Assembly (NCBI GenBank): GCA_025928545.1
Contig: JAICJH010000061.1
Coordinates: 1-40,375 of the forward strand
Direction: 5' to 3'
DNA length: 40,375 bases
Source: Bryobacteraceae bacterium
Lineage (GTDB): Bacteria > Acidobacteriota > Terriglobia > Bryobacterales > Bryobacteraceae
Below, piece by piece: positions 25,996 to 34,299 of this stretch. Made by a program: the position numbers and the translations under genes. A model generated the notes under the pieces. The model saw only the letters and a program-made list of their open reading frames with translations. It had not been told where the DNA came from and ran no database searches. Positions within the stretch are counted from its first letter, which is position 1; each line of letters starts with the position of its first letter.

Positions 25996-27015
25996 ATGTT
26001 TATCCGAATCCTGCTCTGCGGGGTTGTCTCGTTGACGCTCGCGCAGGCCGATTTTCAATACCAATCCACTTCGCAGATGACGGGTGGCAGCCTGCTTCAG
26101 ATGATGCGGTTCGTGCCGGGCACAGGAGCCATGAAGGAGCCGCAGGTCAGTACGCTTTCGGTGCAGGGTAACCGCATGGTGCGGAAGAGTAAGGGTATGG
26201 CGGAGATTATCGATCTGGATAAGCGAACGATCACCAATGTCAATTTCGATAAGAAGACTTACTCCGAGATGACTTTCGACCAGATGAAGCAGATGCTTCA
26301 GGATGCTTCGGACAAAATGGCCCAACAGCCGAAGAACGGCGAAAAAGTGAATTTAGACCTGGATGCCGATATCAAAAATACAGGGCAAACCAAGACATTC
26401 AACGGGCTCGAGGCCCATCAGGTCATCATGACGATGACGATGAAGGCCAGCGATCCCCAAAGCGGACAGGCGGGCGAGATGAAGATGGTTTCCGAGATGT
26501 GGTTGTCGAAAGACATCCCGGGAGCCGCGGAGATGCGGGAGTTCTATACGCGCATGGCGAAAGAACTCGACTGGGCACCCACGGGCATGGGCGCGATGAT
26601 GAACCGTCCGGACATTGCAAAGGCTATGGCGAAGATGCTGGCGGAGGGGGGAAAGATGGACGGGACGCCCGTGCACCAGATCATGCGGATCGGCGGAGAC
26701 GGAACCGTGCCGGCGGATGAGGCGGACGGCAAATCCGCATCCGGTAAAGCATCTGCCCCGCGGCCCTCGGTCGGCGATGCGCTGAGTGGAGCGTTGGGGG
26801 GATTCGGCTTCGGCAAGAAGAAGAAACAGGATGCTCCCCCGGCCAACGATCAGGCAGGTGACGCCTCGGCCAACAGCAAGGCGGCCGGGCCTCTGATGGA
26901 AATGACCATCGACAATACCGGGTTCTCAACGGCCGCGGTGGACGCCTCGCTGTTCGCCATTCCGGCCGGTTTCAAGAAGGTAGAGGCAGTGCAGCCGGGC
27001 AGGCCAGGCAAGTAG
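25996..27015 (+). CDS. Exported DUF4412-like protein
   Basis: 339 residues from the ATG at 25996; a signal peptide MFIRILLCGVVSLTLAQA precedes DFQYQSTSQMTGGSLLQMMR. The body (VQGNRMVRKSKGMAEIIDLD, TITNVNFDKKTYSEMTFDQM) resembles DUF4412 proteins, which are secreted and of unknown function, with a beta-rich domain that tracks a bound molecule's state. A Met-rich middle and a charged, low-complexity linker near 245-300 (FGFGKKKKQDAPPANDQAGD) follow. The gene ends 2 bases before a convergent small gene. Function unknown. Confidence 0.65.
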   Translation: MFIRILLCGVVSLTLAQADFQYQSTSQMTGGSLLQMMRFVPGTGAMKEPQVSTLSVQGNRMVRKSKGMAEIIDLDKRTITNVNFDKKTYSEMTFDQMKQMLQDASDKMAQQPKNGEKVNLDLDADIKNTGQTKTFNGLEAHQVIMTMTMKASDPQSGQAGEMKMVSEMWLSKDIPGAAEMREFYTRMAKELDWAPTGMGAMMNRPDIAKAMAKMLAEGGKMDGTPVHQIMRIGGDGTVPADEADGKSASGKASAPRPSVGDALSGALGGFGFGKKKKQDAPPANDQAGDASANSKAAGPLMEMTIDNTGFSTAAVDASLFAIPAGFKKVEAVQPGRPGK

Positions 27016-27017
27016 CG

Positions 27018-27221
27018 CTATTTACTTAATATCTTGTTGGCTTTGGCGTCGATCTTCTTCTTGTCGGCGGCGCTGAGTTTGCCCTGATGCTCCATCTGAG
27101 AGGCGCGGGCTTTCGCGTTGCGGGCGTGACTCTCATCCGGCATCGGGTACTTACGCTGTTCGGGCAGGCCGAATTCTTTACTCGGCTCCGCGTTCTTTTT
27201 CTTTGCGTTGAGTTTGGCCAT
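27018..27221 (-). CDS. Small basic conserved protein
   Basis: 67 residues from the ATG at 27221: MAKLNAKKKNAEPSKEFGLP, then a KYPMPDESHARNAKARASQM segment and a Lys/Ala-rich end. Short proteins with this same order (KKRNAL-P, then F--PG-R-YP--D--HARNA--RA, then a lysine tail) are widespread in bacteria and remain uncharacterised. The composition suggests a nucleic-acid-associated or stress-related role, but that is only inference. An upstream extension to 27290 is open but has no support. It converges tail to tail with the DUF4412-like gene. Confidence 0.75.
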   Translation of the reverse strand: MAKLNAKKKNAEPSKEFGLPEQRKYPMPDESHARNAKARASQMEHQGKLSAADKKKIDAKANKILSK

Positions 27222-27260
27222 GGTGAATCTCCCAGCTGCCGCATAGTGCACGCGATGTTC

Positions 27261-27304
27261 CGAAAACCGGGAATGGCCGCCGATGCACACCGATTCACGC
27301 CGAT
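27261..27304. repeat. Dispersed GCCGCCGAT repeat, copy 2
   Basis: CGAAAACCGGGAATGGCCGC followed by CGATGCACACCGATTCACGC and CGAT, a slightly diverged copy of the element at 29762 and 38465. It ends 21 bases before the start of the cytochrome c gene. Confidence 0.75.
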
Positions 27305-27325
27305 AAAACTGATAAACTGCTCGGC

Positions 27326-28099
27326 ATGAAATTCGCTAGAGCCCTGGTCTGGCTTTTTATCGCAACAGCTCCGCTGGCCGGGCAGGAAGGGCATGGCGTG
27401 ACGCCTGCCGATATCCAGCGCGGGTCGCAGCTTTACTTCGCAAGCTGCTCCCGATGCCATGGTGAGAATGGCGATGGCATCGCGGGTGTCAGCCTCTTCT
27501 CCAACAGATTCCGCCGTGCTCAAACCGACGCCGAACTGACCGGTTTGATCCGCGGAGGTATTCCGGGCACGGCGATGCCGCCGGGTAATTATTCAGACGA
27601 TCAGGCATTCGGGATTGTGGCGTATCTTCGTTCCATGGCGACGGCGCCCCGCACCGCCAGCGCTAATACGAACGCTGGTGACGCCGCGCGCGGCCGGACT
27701 ATCTTCGCGGGTAAAGGAGGGTGCCTTATTTGCCATCGCGTCCATGACACGGGCGGGTTCACGGGCCCGGATCTGACGGCAATCGGCGCTAGCAGGCGTC
27801 TGCCGGACCTGGAGCGTTCCATCACGGATCCCAATTTTGAGATTCGCGATACTAACCGGCCGGTCCGGGCGGTCACGAAGGATGGCGCGGTGATCCAGGG
27901 GACTCTGCTGAATTACGACACTTACTCGATTCAGCTGATGGATACGAAGGGCAACCTGCGCGCGCTACAGAAGGACAAGCTGAAGGAATACGAGTTCATG
28001 AAAACTTCGCCTATGCCGAGTTATAAAGACAAACTCACCGCACAGGAAATCGCCGATGTGGTCAGCTATCTCGGCGGACTGAAAGGGCTCACACAATGA
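27326..28099 (+). CDS. Di-haem c-type cytochrome 2
   Basis: 257 residues with a signal peptide (MKFARALVWLFIATAPLAGQ). Haem motif CSRCH at 41-45 has a likely axial Met84 (GTAMPPGN). CLICH at 133-137 has a likely Met230 (TSPMPSYKDKLT). Between them, residues 180-215 hold a small beta domain (VTKDGAVIQGTLLNYDTYSI). This looks like a complete two-domain class I cytochrome c. It overlaps the next gene by four bases (ATGA), so it is coupled to the quinoprotein dehydrogenase and very probably accepts its electrons. No Gly-rich tract, in contrast to the cytochrome at 20217. Confidence 0.9.
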   Translation: MKFARALVWLFIATAPLAGQEGHGVTPADIQRGSQLYFASCSRCHGENGDGIAGVSLFSNRFRRAQTDAELTGLIRGGIPGTAMPPGNYSDDQAFGIVAYLRSMATAPRTASANTNAGDAARGRTIFAGKGGCLICHRVHDTGGFTGPDLTAIGASRRLPDLERSITDPNFEIRDTNRPVRAVTKDGAVIQGTLLNYDTYSIQLMDTKGNLRALQKDKLKEYEFMKTSPMPSYKDKLTAQEIADVVSYLGGLKGLTQ

Positions 28100-29748
28100 T
28101 TGCGCGCGTGTCCGTTGCTTTCTTGTGCGCTGCGGCGCTGGTCCTGGCTCAAGCACAGGTCGCTTCCGATCAGGTCACGTTCGATCGCATCCTGAAAGCC
28201 GATACGGAGCCTCAGAACTGGTTGACGTATTCGGGAAATCTGAACGGGCAGCGTTACAGCCTGTTGAATCGAATTACTCCGGCCAACGCAAAGGAGCTGG
28301 AGCTGAAATGGGTGCTGCAATCGCGCGCTCCCGCTGAAGCCGCCAGCAAGTACGAAGCGACGTCGCTGGTGGTGGATGGAGTTTTGTACACGGTGCAGCC
28401 ACCGAACGTGGTGATTGCTTTGGACGCCGTTACGGGGCGGATTTTCTGGACACACGCTTATAACCCCGCGGCGACTGCGCGCGCCTGCTGCGGACGGGTG
28501 AATCGCGGGCTGGCGATTCTGGGCAATCGCCTGTTCATGGGCACGATTGACGGCAATTTGATCGCGCTCGATTCGCGGGACGGACACCAACTGTGGAGTG
28601 TGGCGCTGGGCAGACCGGAGGCCGGCTATTCGGTGACGGTGGCGCCTCTCGTGGTGGGCGATAAGATCATTGCCGGTCCGGCGGGGGGCGAATTCGGCAT
28701 CAGCGGTTACCTGGCTGCATTTGCACCCGAGACCGGCAAAGAGCTCTGGCGCTTCAATACAATTCCCAAGCCTGGCGAGCCGGGCAATGAAACCTGGGCA
28801 GGTCAGTCGTGGGTTCACGGAGGGGGGTCGATCTGGACGACGGGCACGTACGATCCGGTTCTGAAGCTGCTTTATTGGGGCGTGGGGAATGCCAGTCCGG
28901 ACTGGAACGGCACAGGCCGGGAGGGGGACAACCTTTACACCAGTTCCGTGATTGCACTCGATCCGGAGACCGGCAAGCTGAAGTGGCATTACCAGTTCAC
29001 GCCGCACGACGAGTTCGATTTCGATTCCACGCAGGTGCCGGTGCTGGTGGATGCGGCGTGGCACGGGACTCCGCGCAAGCTGATGTTGTTTGCGAACCGC
29101 AACGGTTATTTTTATGTGCTCGACCGAGTGACTGGCGAGTTTCTGCTGGGCAAGCCTTTTGTGAAAGTGACATGGAACAGCGGGCTCGACGCCAAGGGGA
29201 GACCGATCCGAACAGGCCACTCGACACCGGAGGGGTCGGTCATTTATCCGGAGAATCAGGGTGGCACGAACTGGTATAACCCCGCTTACAGCCAGCGAAC
29301 AGGGCTGTTTTACATCCCGAGCTGGATGGACACGCATTCCATCAATACGGCGAGGAATGATGTGTACGTGGAAGGAAACATGTACAACGGCGGGGGCGCC
29401 ACGCATGAGATGCCGGGGATCAGGGCTGGTCCTATGAACAGACGTCTGCCGGAAACGGGCTGGGGCGCTATACAGGCGGTGGATCCGCAAACGGGCGATG
29501 TCAAATGGCAGTTCAAAATGGTTGACGTCACGGATAGCGGAGTACTGGCTACGGCATCGGACCTTGTATTTGCGGGCAGCCGGGAGGGCTATTTCTATGC
29601 GTTGGATGCGCGGAGCGGAGCCGTTCTCTGGAAGACTATGACGGGAGGTCAGATTTCGGCCGGCCCGGTGACCTATGAGGTAGATGGCAAGCAATTCGTG
29701 GCGATTGCGTCGGGGAATGCGCTGTTTGCGTTTGGGCTGCGGGAGTAG
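28096..29748 (+). CDS. PQQ-dependent alcohol/sugar dehydrogenase (quinoprotein 2)
   Basis: 550 residues with a signal peptide (MIARVSVAFLCAAALVLAQA). It has the full quinoprotein dehydrogenase set: NWLTYSGNLNGQRYSLLNRI at the N terminus, the adjacent cysteines Cys131-Cys132 (ARACCGRVNRG) that form the unusual vicinal disulphide above PQQ, Glu199 (GGEFGISGY) for the Ca/lanthanide site, the WGVGN tryptophan motif at 261, and PHDEFDFDST near 303-312 in the catalytic Asp region. A GNALFAFGL blade ends it. It is coupled to the di-haem cytochrome upstream. Substrate not deducible: could be an alcohol, sugar or polyol. Confidence 0.9.
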   Translation: MIARVSVAFLCAAALVLAQAQVASDQVTFDRILKADTEPQNWLTYSGNLNGQRYSLLNRITPANAKELELKWVLQSRAPAEAASKYEATSLVVDGVLYTVQPPNVVIALDAVTGRIFWTHAYNPAATARACCGRVNRGLAILGNRLFMGTIDGNLIALDSRDGHQLWSVALGRPEAGYSVTVAPLVVGDKIIAGPAGGEFGISGYLAAFAPETGKELWRFNTIPKPGEPGNETWAGQSWVHGGGSIWTTGTYDPVLKLLYWGVGNASPDWNGTGREGDNLYTSSVIALDPETGKLKWHYQFTPHDEFDFDSTQVPVLVDAAWHGTPRKLMLFANRNGYFYVLDRVTGEFLLGKPFVKVTWNSGLDAKGRPIRTGHSTPEGSVIYPENQGGTNWYNPAYSQRTGLFYIPSWMDTHSINTARNDVYVEGNMYNGGGATHEMPGIRAGPMNRRLPETGWGAIQAVDPQTGDVKWQFKMVDVTDSGVLATASDLVFAGSREGYFYALDARSGAVLWKTMTGGQISAGPVTYEVDGKQFVAIASGNALFAFGLRE

Positions 29749-29761
29749 CACTCACGGAGAA

Positions 29762-29808
29762 CCCGGAAAAACCAAATAGCCGCCGATGCACGCCGATTCA
29801 CGCCGATT
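29762..29808. repeat. Dispersed GCCGCCGAT repeat, copy 3
   Basis: CCCGGAAAAACCAAATAGC followed by CGCCGATGCACGCCGATTCA and CGCCGAT. It starts 13 bases after the quinoprotein stop and extends into the 3' end of the convergent gene at 29798, supplying that gene's stop codon. Confidence 0.8.
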
Positions 29809-32032
29809 CGAACACCAGAACTTCGTGATCGAGGATGGTTGGAATAACAACCCGGGCCCAGCCATTGGCAATGACGGGGGTCAGGTTCTTGCCTGCCACC
29901 AGCAGCCTGACGCTGTGGGCGCGGACACCGGCGGGCAATTGCAGGCCGAACTTCAGCGGACCTGCGGGGACCAGGTCGTCGTCGGTGACCGGAGTACGTC
30001 CTGTGGCGGTCAGGTTGACGACGTGTGCGATCACGCGGCCAGGCTGGGTGTAGAGATTGCAATCGAACAGACCGCGGCCTTCCACCTGAAGGGGAATCCC
30101 GTCGTTCGCGGCCCAGCGCACCAGATTCGCGAGAAGCGTGGCATGATCCGGCAGATTGAGGCTGGAGTACAGCCGATCGGTATTAGCCGGCAGGAATGCC
30201 ACGCGTTCTTTCAGCACGAGGCCTGGGATATCCGTCTTCGGCTGGCGCATCCAGGACGTCTCGGGCGGCAGGACCGGAAATGCAGGCACGAAAGTCAGCG
30301 GTACCGTGACGCCACTATCGAGTTTCATGGGTGTCAGGGTGCCACCGAACGGGAGGATGTCGGTCTCTTCAAAGCCGCGGAGCACGGGGTGGCGCTGGCC
30401 GGAATCGTGGGGCTCATCGCCGACTTCCGGCCCCCAGACGCCCGCGCGCAACTCAGGACTGAGACGAAGGTAAGTATGGAGTGTCTGGCCGGCTGTCCGT
30501 TCCGCACCGGCGGTTCCGGTGAAGTGAGCGCCGAAAAGATCGGCAAGGCCATAGTCGCTGCGCGGATCGCCAAATTCGTTGTAGAGGCTGGTGACGCCTG
30601 TGGCGATCACGGCGCCGCCTTTGGAAACGAAATTCCGCACAGCCGCGCACTGGAGGTCAGACATCGCTGCGATTGCCGGCAGAATCAGCACCTTCAGTCC
30701 GGCACCGTCGCGCTCGATGTGATCGATATGAATCGGGACGTAGGGGATTCGCGCGCGAACCAGGCTGGCGGCGAAGCCACGATAGGGCGCCTCCACCAAT
30801 TCGGCGGCGCGATCCTGACCGTAGAAATCGGTATTGCGCTGGGACCAAACAATTCCGACCGTCGCCAGGGGCCGACGGTTCACCAGATAGCGCTGGTTGG
30901 TCTCATGCCATTTCATGACCGGCTCCGGAGTGCGATACTCGCGGCGGTCTTCCTCATAGGCACCGATATAGTGCCACCAGGGCTGAATGCCGCCCGCGAA
31001 GCCCTCAAACATCCACATGCGGGCTTCGGCAGCGGGCTTGGAGGCCACGCGGAAGGTGCCGCGGCCCGCCTGGTACATGGCCATGCTTTCCGGCGCGAGT
31101 TTGTCCCAGCCGAGCAGGCCGTGAACCAGTTTGCCGGTGTCGGCGTTCTCTTCGAAGCCAGCCGTGCCGCGTGACTGATGATCGAGGAAGACCATTTCGG
31201 CGCGTTCGAAGATGGCTTTACAGTCGCGGAACGAACTGCTTTGCGATGTGACTGAGCCGCTGTTCATTCCGAACCAAAGGCAGTTTGCGCCCCCCGCCGC
31301 TTTCGTCGTGCTGTTGTTGAGATCCCAGATTTCGACGCGGCGCGCGTAGTTCCAGTCGATCCACTTGCGGTAGACGGGATCTTTCCAATCCTGTTTCAAG
31401 GGGAGGGCGGCTCCGGCTTTATCGCGGAATTTTCGCGCGCAGTTGCCGCAATAGCAGATACTGTCGCGACCGAGACCACTCCAGCTGTTGTCGGCGAAAC
31501 CGTCGGGATGGCTGCGGTCGATGATTTCGGTCAGAACGGAGGGGAGGTACTCATCGTAATAGGGACTGTTGACGCAGGTGACGTATTTATCCGCTGCGCG
31601 ATAAGGATCGCCTTTGCTGTTGCGCGCAAACCAATCGGGATGCGCGGTGAAGAAGTCTTCGGCGGTCCGGTTGGAATCCATACGGGCCACGACGGTGAGG
31701 CCATCGTCGTGAGCGGCCTTTGCCAATTCGCCGTACAAATCGCGGTCAGCGAGATATTCCGCGCGATGCTGGAGAGGATATTTGCTCGGGTAGTATGCAA
31801 CGATACCGCCGGCGTTGATAATGACGCCCTGGACTTTGGTGCGCTTCCAGAATTCGCGCCACCAGGGGATGTCGTAGCGGACCGGATCCTTCTCGGTAAT
31901 GTTGGTTTGCCCCCAGCGGTAGGTGCGGTGATACCAGGGGGTATCAGGATCGTCGGGAGCGGCAAGGAGGGGATTGGAAGTTGCGGTGAGAGTCGCGGTG
32001 GCGATGGCGAGAAACTCGCGCCTCGAAGTCAT
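29798..32032 (-). CDS. Tat-exported glycoside-hydrolase-like protein (GHL6 / GH42 trimerisation type)
   Basis: 744 residues; the ATG at 32032 is preferred over an upstream TTG because it opens MTSRREFLAIATATLTATSN, a classical Tat signal. A TIM-barrel domain follows: DIPWWREFWKRTKVQGVIIN, LTVVARMDSNR and the PDGFADNSWSG strand, and a CYCGNCARKF cysteine cluster that recurs in hypothetical GHL6 proteins. The C-terminal half carries a beta-galactosidase trimerisation-like flavodoxin fold (VLILPAIAAMSDLQ, GAVIATGVTSLYN). Catalytic carboxylates were not assigned. Its stop codon and last residues lie inside the dispersed repeat. It follows the trehalase gene by 41 bases on the same strand. Likely a secreted glycosidase; substrate unknown. 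Confidence 0.72.
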   Translation of the reverse strand: MTSRREFLAIATATLTATSNPLLAAPDDPDTPWYHRTYRWGQTNITEKDPVRYDIPWWREFWKRTKVQGVIINAGGIVAYYPSKYPLQHRAEYLADRDLYGELAKAAHDDGLTVVARMDSNRTAEDFFTAHPDWFARNSKGDPYRAADKYVTCVNSPYYDEYLPSVLTEIIDRSHPDGFADNSWSGLGRDSICYCGNCARKFRDKAGAALPLKQDWKDPVYRKWIDWNYARRVEIWDLNNSTTKAAGGANCLWFGMNSGSVTSQSSSFRDCKAIFERAEMVFLDHQSRGTAGFEENADTGKLVHGLLGWDKLAPESMAMYQAGRGTFRVASKPAAEARMWMFEGFAGGIQPWWHYIGAYEEDRREYRTPEPVMKWHETNQRYLVNRRPLATVGIVWSQRNTDFYGQDRAAELVEAPYRGFAASLVRARIPYVPIHIDHIERDGAGLKVLILPAIAAMSDLQCAAVRNFVSKGGAVIATGVTSLYNEFGDPRSDYGLADLFGAHFTGTAGAERTAGQTLHTYLRLSPELRAGVWGPEVGDEPHDSGQRHPVLRGFEETDILPFGGTLTPMKLDSGVTVPLTFVPAFPVLPPETSWMRQPKTDIPGLVLKERVAFLPANTDRLYSSLNLPDHATLLANLVRWAANDGIPLQVEGRGLFDCNLYTQPGRVIAHVVNLTATGRTPVTDDDLVPAGPLKFGLQLPAGVRAHSVRLLVAGKNLTPVIANGWARVVIPTILDHEVLVFESA

Positions 32033-32073
32033 GGATTCAGCCGACCGCAAGTATATAACAGGAAAGTTCGCGT

Positions 32074-33576
32074 TCAGGCGGGCAGCAATTCCCGCCGATC
32101 GTTAACCGATAGCTGGTCTAACAGGGCGGTGAAGACGGCGTTGGTCCAGCCGAAACCGGCTTCATTGGTGTCGTAGCCGTAACGCAGAATGCATGTCACG
32201 GCATCAGTAGCGCGCACGACGTCATATTTCTCCTCGAGATCACCGTGGCGCTGGTATTCCCGCAGAACCATGGATAGAAATCGTTTGGCGACACGGTCGG
32301 CATCGCTTTGATAGCCATAGCGGCGAAGTCCCTGAACGGCGATCCATTGCAAAGGCGCCCAGCCGAACGGGGCATCCCATTGATCGCCGCTGGGGATTTC
32401 GCTGGTTTGCAGGCCGCCCAGCTTCTCAAACCGAGGCAGGTTGCGACAGACTTCCGCCGCCTGTGCGGGGCTGGCAATGCCGACCCAGAGTGGATAAAAC
32501 GTGGCAAGGAAGGGATAGCGCCGAATGCGTCCGCGGCTGTAATCGTAATCGAAATAGAGTCCGGTGTCCGCATCCCACATGAGATTGTCGATGCGCAGGG
32601 CGCGTTCCTCCGCCCGTTTTTTCCAGACGGTCGCTTCATTGCTGCGGCCGAGCAGAGAATTAATTTCTCCGGTTTGTTGTTCCATCAGACACAGCAAGGA
32701 ATTCAGGCAAACGGGATTGTAATGGATGATATCGGCGCTGAAGGGGCCAAAGCGATTGGAGGGATCGAAACCGGATTCCCTCATTGCGCGATCGCCCTTG
32801 TAGAAGAGGTCGGTGAGGCGATCGGCGTCCGCGTCGTAGTAGTGCGAGACGTCATAGTCGGAAACCGTGTGCGTCCGGAAATAATCCCGGATGAGAGCAT
32901 AATCGCCTTCGCCGCGAGCATTCTTTTCGGACGCCAGCACCTCGGGAGCGGGGCCTGTTCCTGTGTCGAAATATCGCGATAAGCCGGTTTCGGCTGTCAG
33001 GTGGGGTTCGGTGGCCCAGAAGCGGTAATACCGCTCAACTGCGGGCAGAGCATCCTCCAGCCACTTGAGATCCCGCGTGCATTGGTAAACCGCAAGAAGC
33101 ATCGGCGTCAGGAAAGGAGGATTGGAACGGGTCAGATAATATGTCCGGTTTGCATTGAGGACCTTGCCGTACTCCCGAATTTCATACAGGAGGTTATCGG
33201 CGAGGTCTCTGGCGAGGTCGATGTGGCCGTCGCGCAGGAGGCCCATCTGGATGAAAAAGCTGTCCCACCCGTACATTTCATTGAAGCGGCCGCCCGGCAC
33301 GACATAGGGTTTCGGCAGGTACAACAAACCGGGAACCGCGATCTCCGACCGGCCGGTGGGCAGGGGCACGATATCGAGCTTCGGGAACTCCGCGGCCGGC
33401 ACAACGGCATGTAAGCGGCGTACGATGGCCGGAATATCCTCGTTCGGGGATACGTAGACGATTCTTCGATCGCCCGGAAGCAGCGGGAACTTTGGATCGG
33501 CCGCGGCGTCGTACAGGCCGGAGTGGGTGCGCGTCAGCGTGCTCCAGGTCCCGGCGATGTAATCGAGGATGTGCAT
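32074..33576 (-). CDS. GH37 trehalase, cytoplasmic type
   Basis: 500 residues from the ATG at 33576 (a TTG at 33591 gives five more). Both family signatures are present: PGGRFNEMYGWDSF at 94-107 and QWDAPFGWAP near 400. The ESGFDPSNRF segment holds the likely catalytic acid Asp, and EEKYDV the likely base Glu, by comparison with E. coli TreA. The enzyme would hydrolyse alpha,alpha-trehalose to two glucose. There is no signal peptide, so it should act in the cytoplasm, while the next gene is Tat-exported. A link with the exported ThuA-like proteins is tempting but unproven. Confidence 0.9.
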   Translation of the reverse strand: MHILDYIAGTWSTLTRTHSGLYDAAADPKFPLLPGDRRIVYVSPNEDIPAIVRRLHAVVPAAEFPKLDIVPLPTGRSEIAVPGLLYLPKPYVVPGGRFNEMYGWDSFFIQMGLLRDGHIDLARDLADNLLYEIREYGKVLNANRTYYLTRSNPPFLTPMLLAVYQCTRDLKWLEDALPAVERYYRFWATEPHLTAETGLSRYFDTGTGPAPEVLASEKNARGEGDYALIRDYFRTHTVSDYDVSHYYDADADRLTDLFYKGDRAMRESGFDPSNRFGPFSADIIHYNPVCLNSLLCLMEQQTGEINSLLGRSNEATVWKKRAEERALRIDNLMWDADTGLYFDYDYSRGRIRRYPFLATFYPLWVGIASPAQAAEVCRNLPRFEKLGGLQTSEIPSGDQWDAPFGWAPLQWIAVQGLRRYGYQSDADRVAKRFLSMVLREYQRHGDLEEKYDVVRATDAVTCILRYGYDTNEAGFGWTNAVFTALLDQLSVNDRRELLPA

Positions 33577-33762
33577 TCTGTTATCGACCAATGGTCAGGC
33601 AAGCCGGGGGCCGCCGCCGTTGGGTCAGGGTCGGCTGCGCAATCTTCAGGAGTATGATGGCAGTTATAAACGAAACATCTGGTTGTGGCGGCAGGCGGAA
33701 ATACTGTTGACGGTCCGGCGGGGCGATCAACAGCATCTTGTTGAATCAAAAAGATTTTAAAG

Positions 33763-34299
33763 ATGCAGACAAAACCCGAATCAGAGCTCAAGAGAGTCGG
33801 CGACCTGAGGGTTTGCGCAATCTGCGGTTCGCATGAAATACGGCGAGCCAATCGGACGATTCAGGATCGGATTTTCTTCCGGCAGGCCTATCATTGCGCG
33901 CGCTGCAAGAGGCGTCACGATGTCTTTCGGATGTCGTGGAGGGCTGTTATGGGAATTACGGCGACCTTAGCGCTCTTGGGGGGAACGGTTTATTTCATAC
34001 AGCATCCGCCTGCGTTCCTCTCCGGTTTCACTAGTACCTCCGGTACGGATAAACCTGCACGGGGACAGCGGGTCATGCCGGCCGAACAGGCACCTTCGCA
34101 AGGGCAGAAAACGGCGATGGATAATGCGACAATCCTGCGGCTGTGGAATGCAAAGGTGAGCGCCGAGGTCATCCTTCAAATGATGCGTAAATCGGACGCC
34201 AATTATGACGTCAGCCCGAGCGCCATCATCGCCCTGCGGGAAGCCCAGGTGGATGAGGATGTGATTTTGGCGATGATCAATCGGAGCGGGAATCGGTAA
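33763..34299 (+). CDS. Zinc-ribbon single-pass membrane protein
   Basis: 178 residues. The N terminus has two Cys pairs (CAIC at about 18-21 and CARC at 45-48) forming a zinc-ribbon-like knuckle, followed by a basic stretch and one membrane segment (VMGITATLALLGGTVYFI). A low-complexity linker leads to a C-terminal helical part with two short repeated units, IL-LW-AKVSAEVILQMM and ALREAQVDEDVILAMI, which resemble a small EF-like dyad of unknown role. The gene overlaps the convergent DUF2817 gene by 23 bases. Not recognised as a named family. Confidence 0.65.
   Translation: MQTKPESELKRVGDLRVCAICGSHEIRRANRTIQDRIFFRQAYHCARCKRRHDVFRMSWRAVMGITATLALLGGTVYFIQHPPAFLSGFTSTSGTDKPARGQRVMPAEQAPSQGQKTAMDNATILRLWNAKVSAEVILQMMRKSDANYDVSPSAIIALREAQVDEDVILAMINRSGNR

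Noticed and set aside
28066..29751. Minus-strand open frame (561 codons) opposite quinoprotein 2
   Set aside because: The plus strand encodes a complete quinoprotein with cofactor motifs; the reverse frame has no family features.
29786..31174. Plus-strand open frame (462 codons) opposite the glycosidase-like gene
   Set aside because: Shadow of the Tat-exported protein; it starts inside the dispersed repeat and has no binding site.
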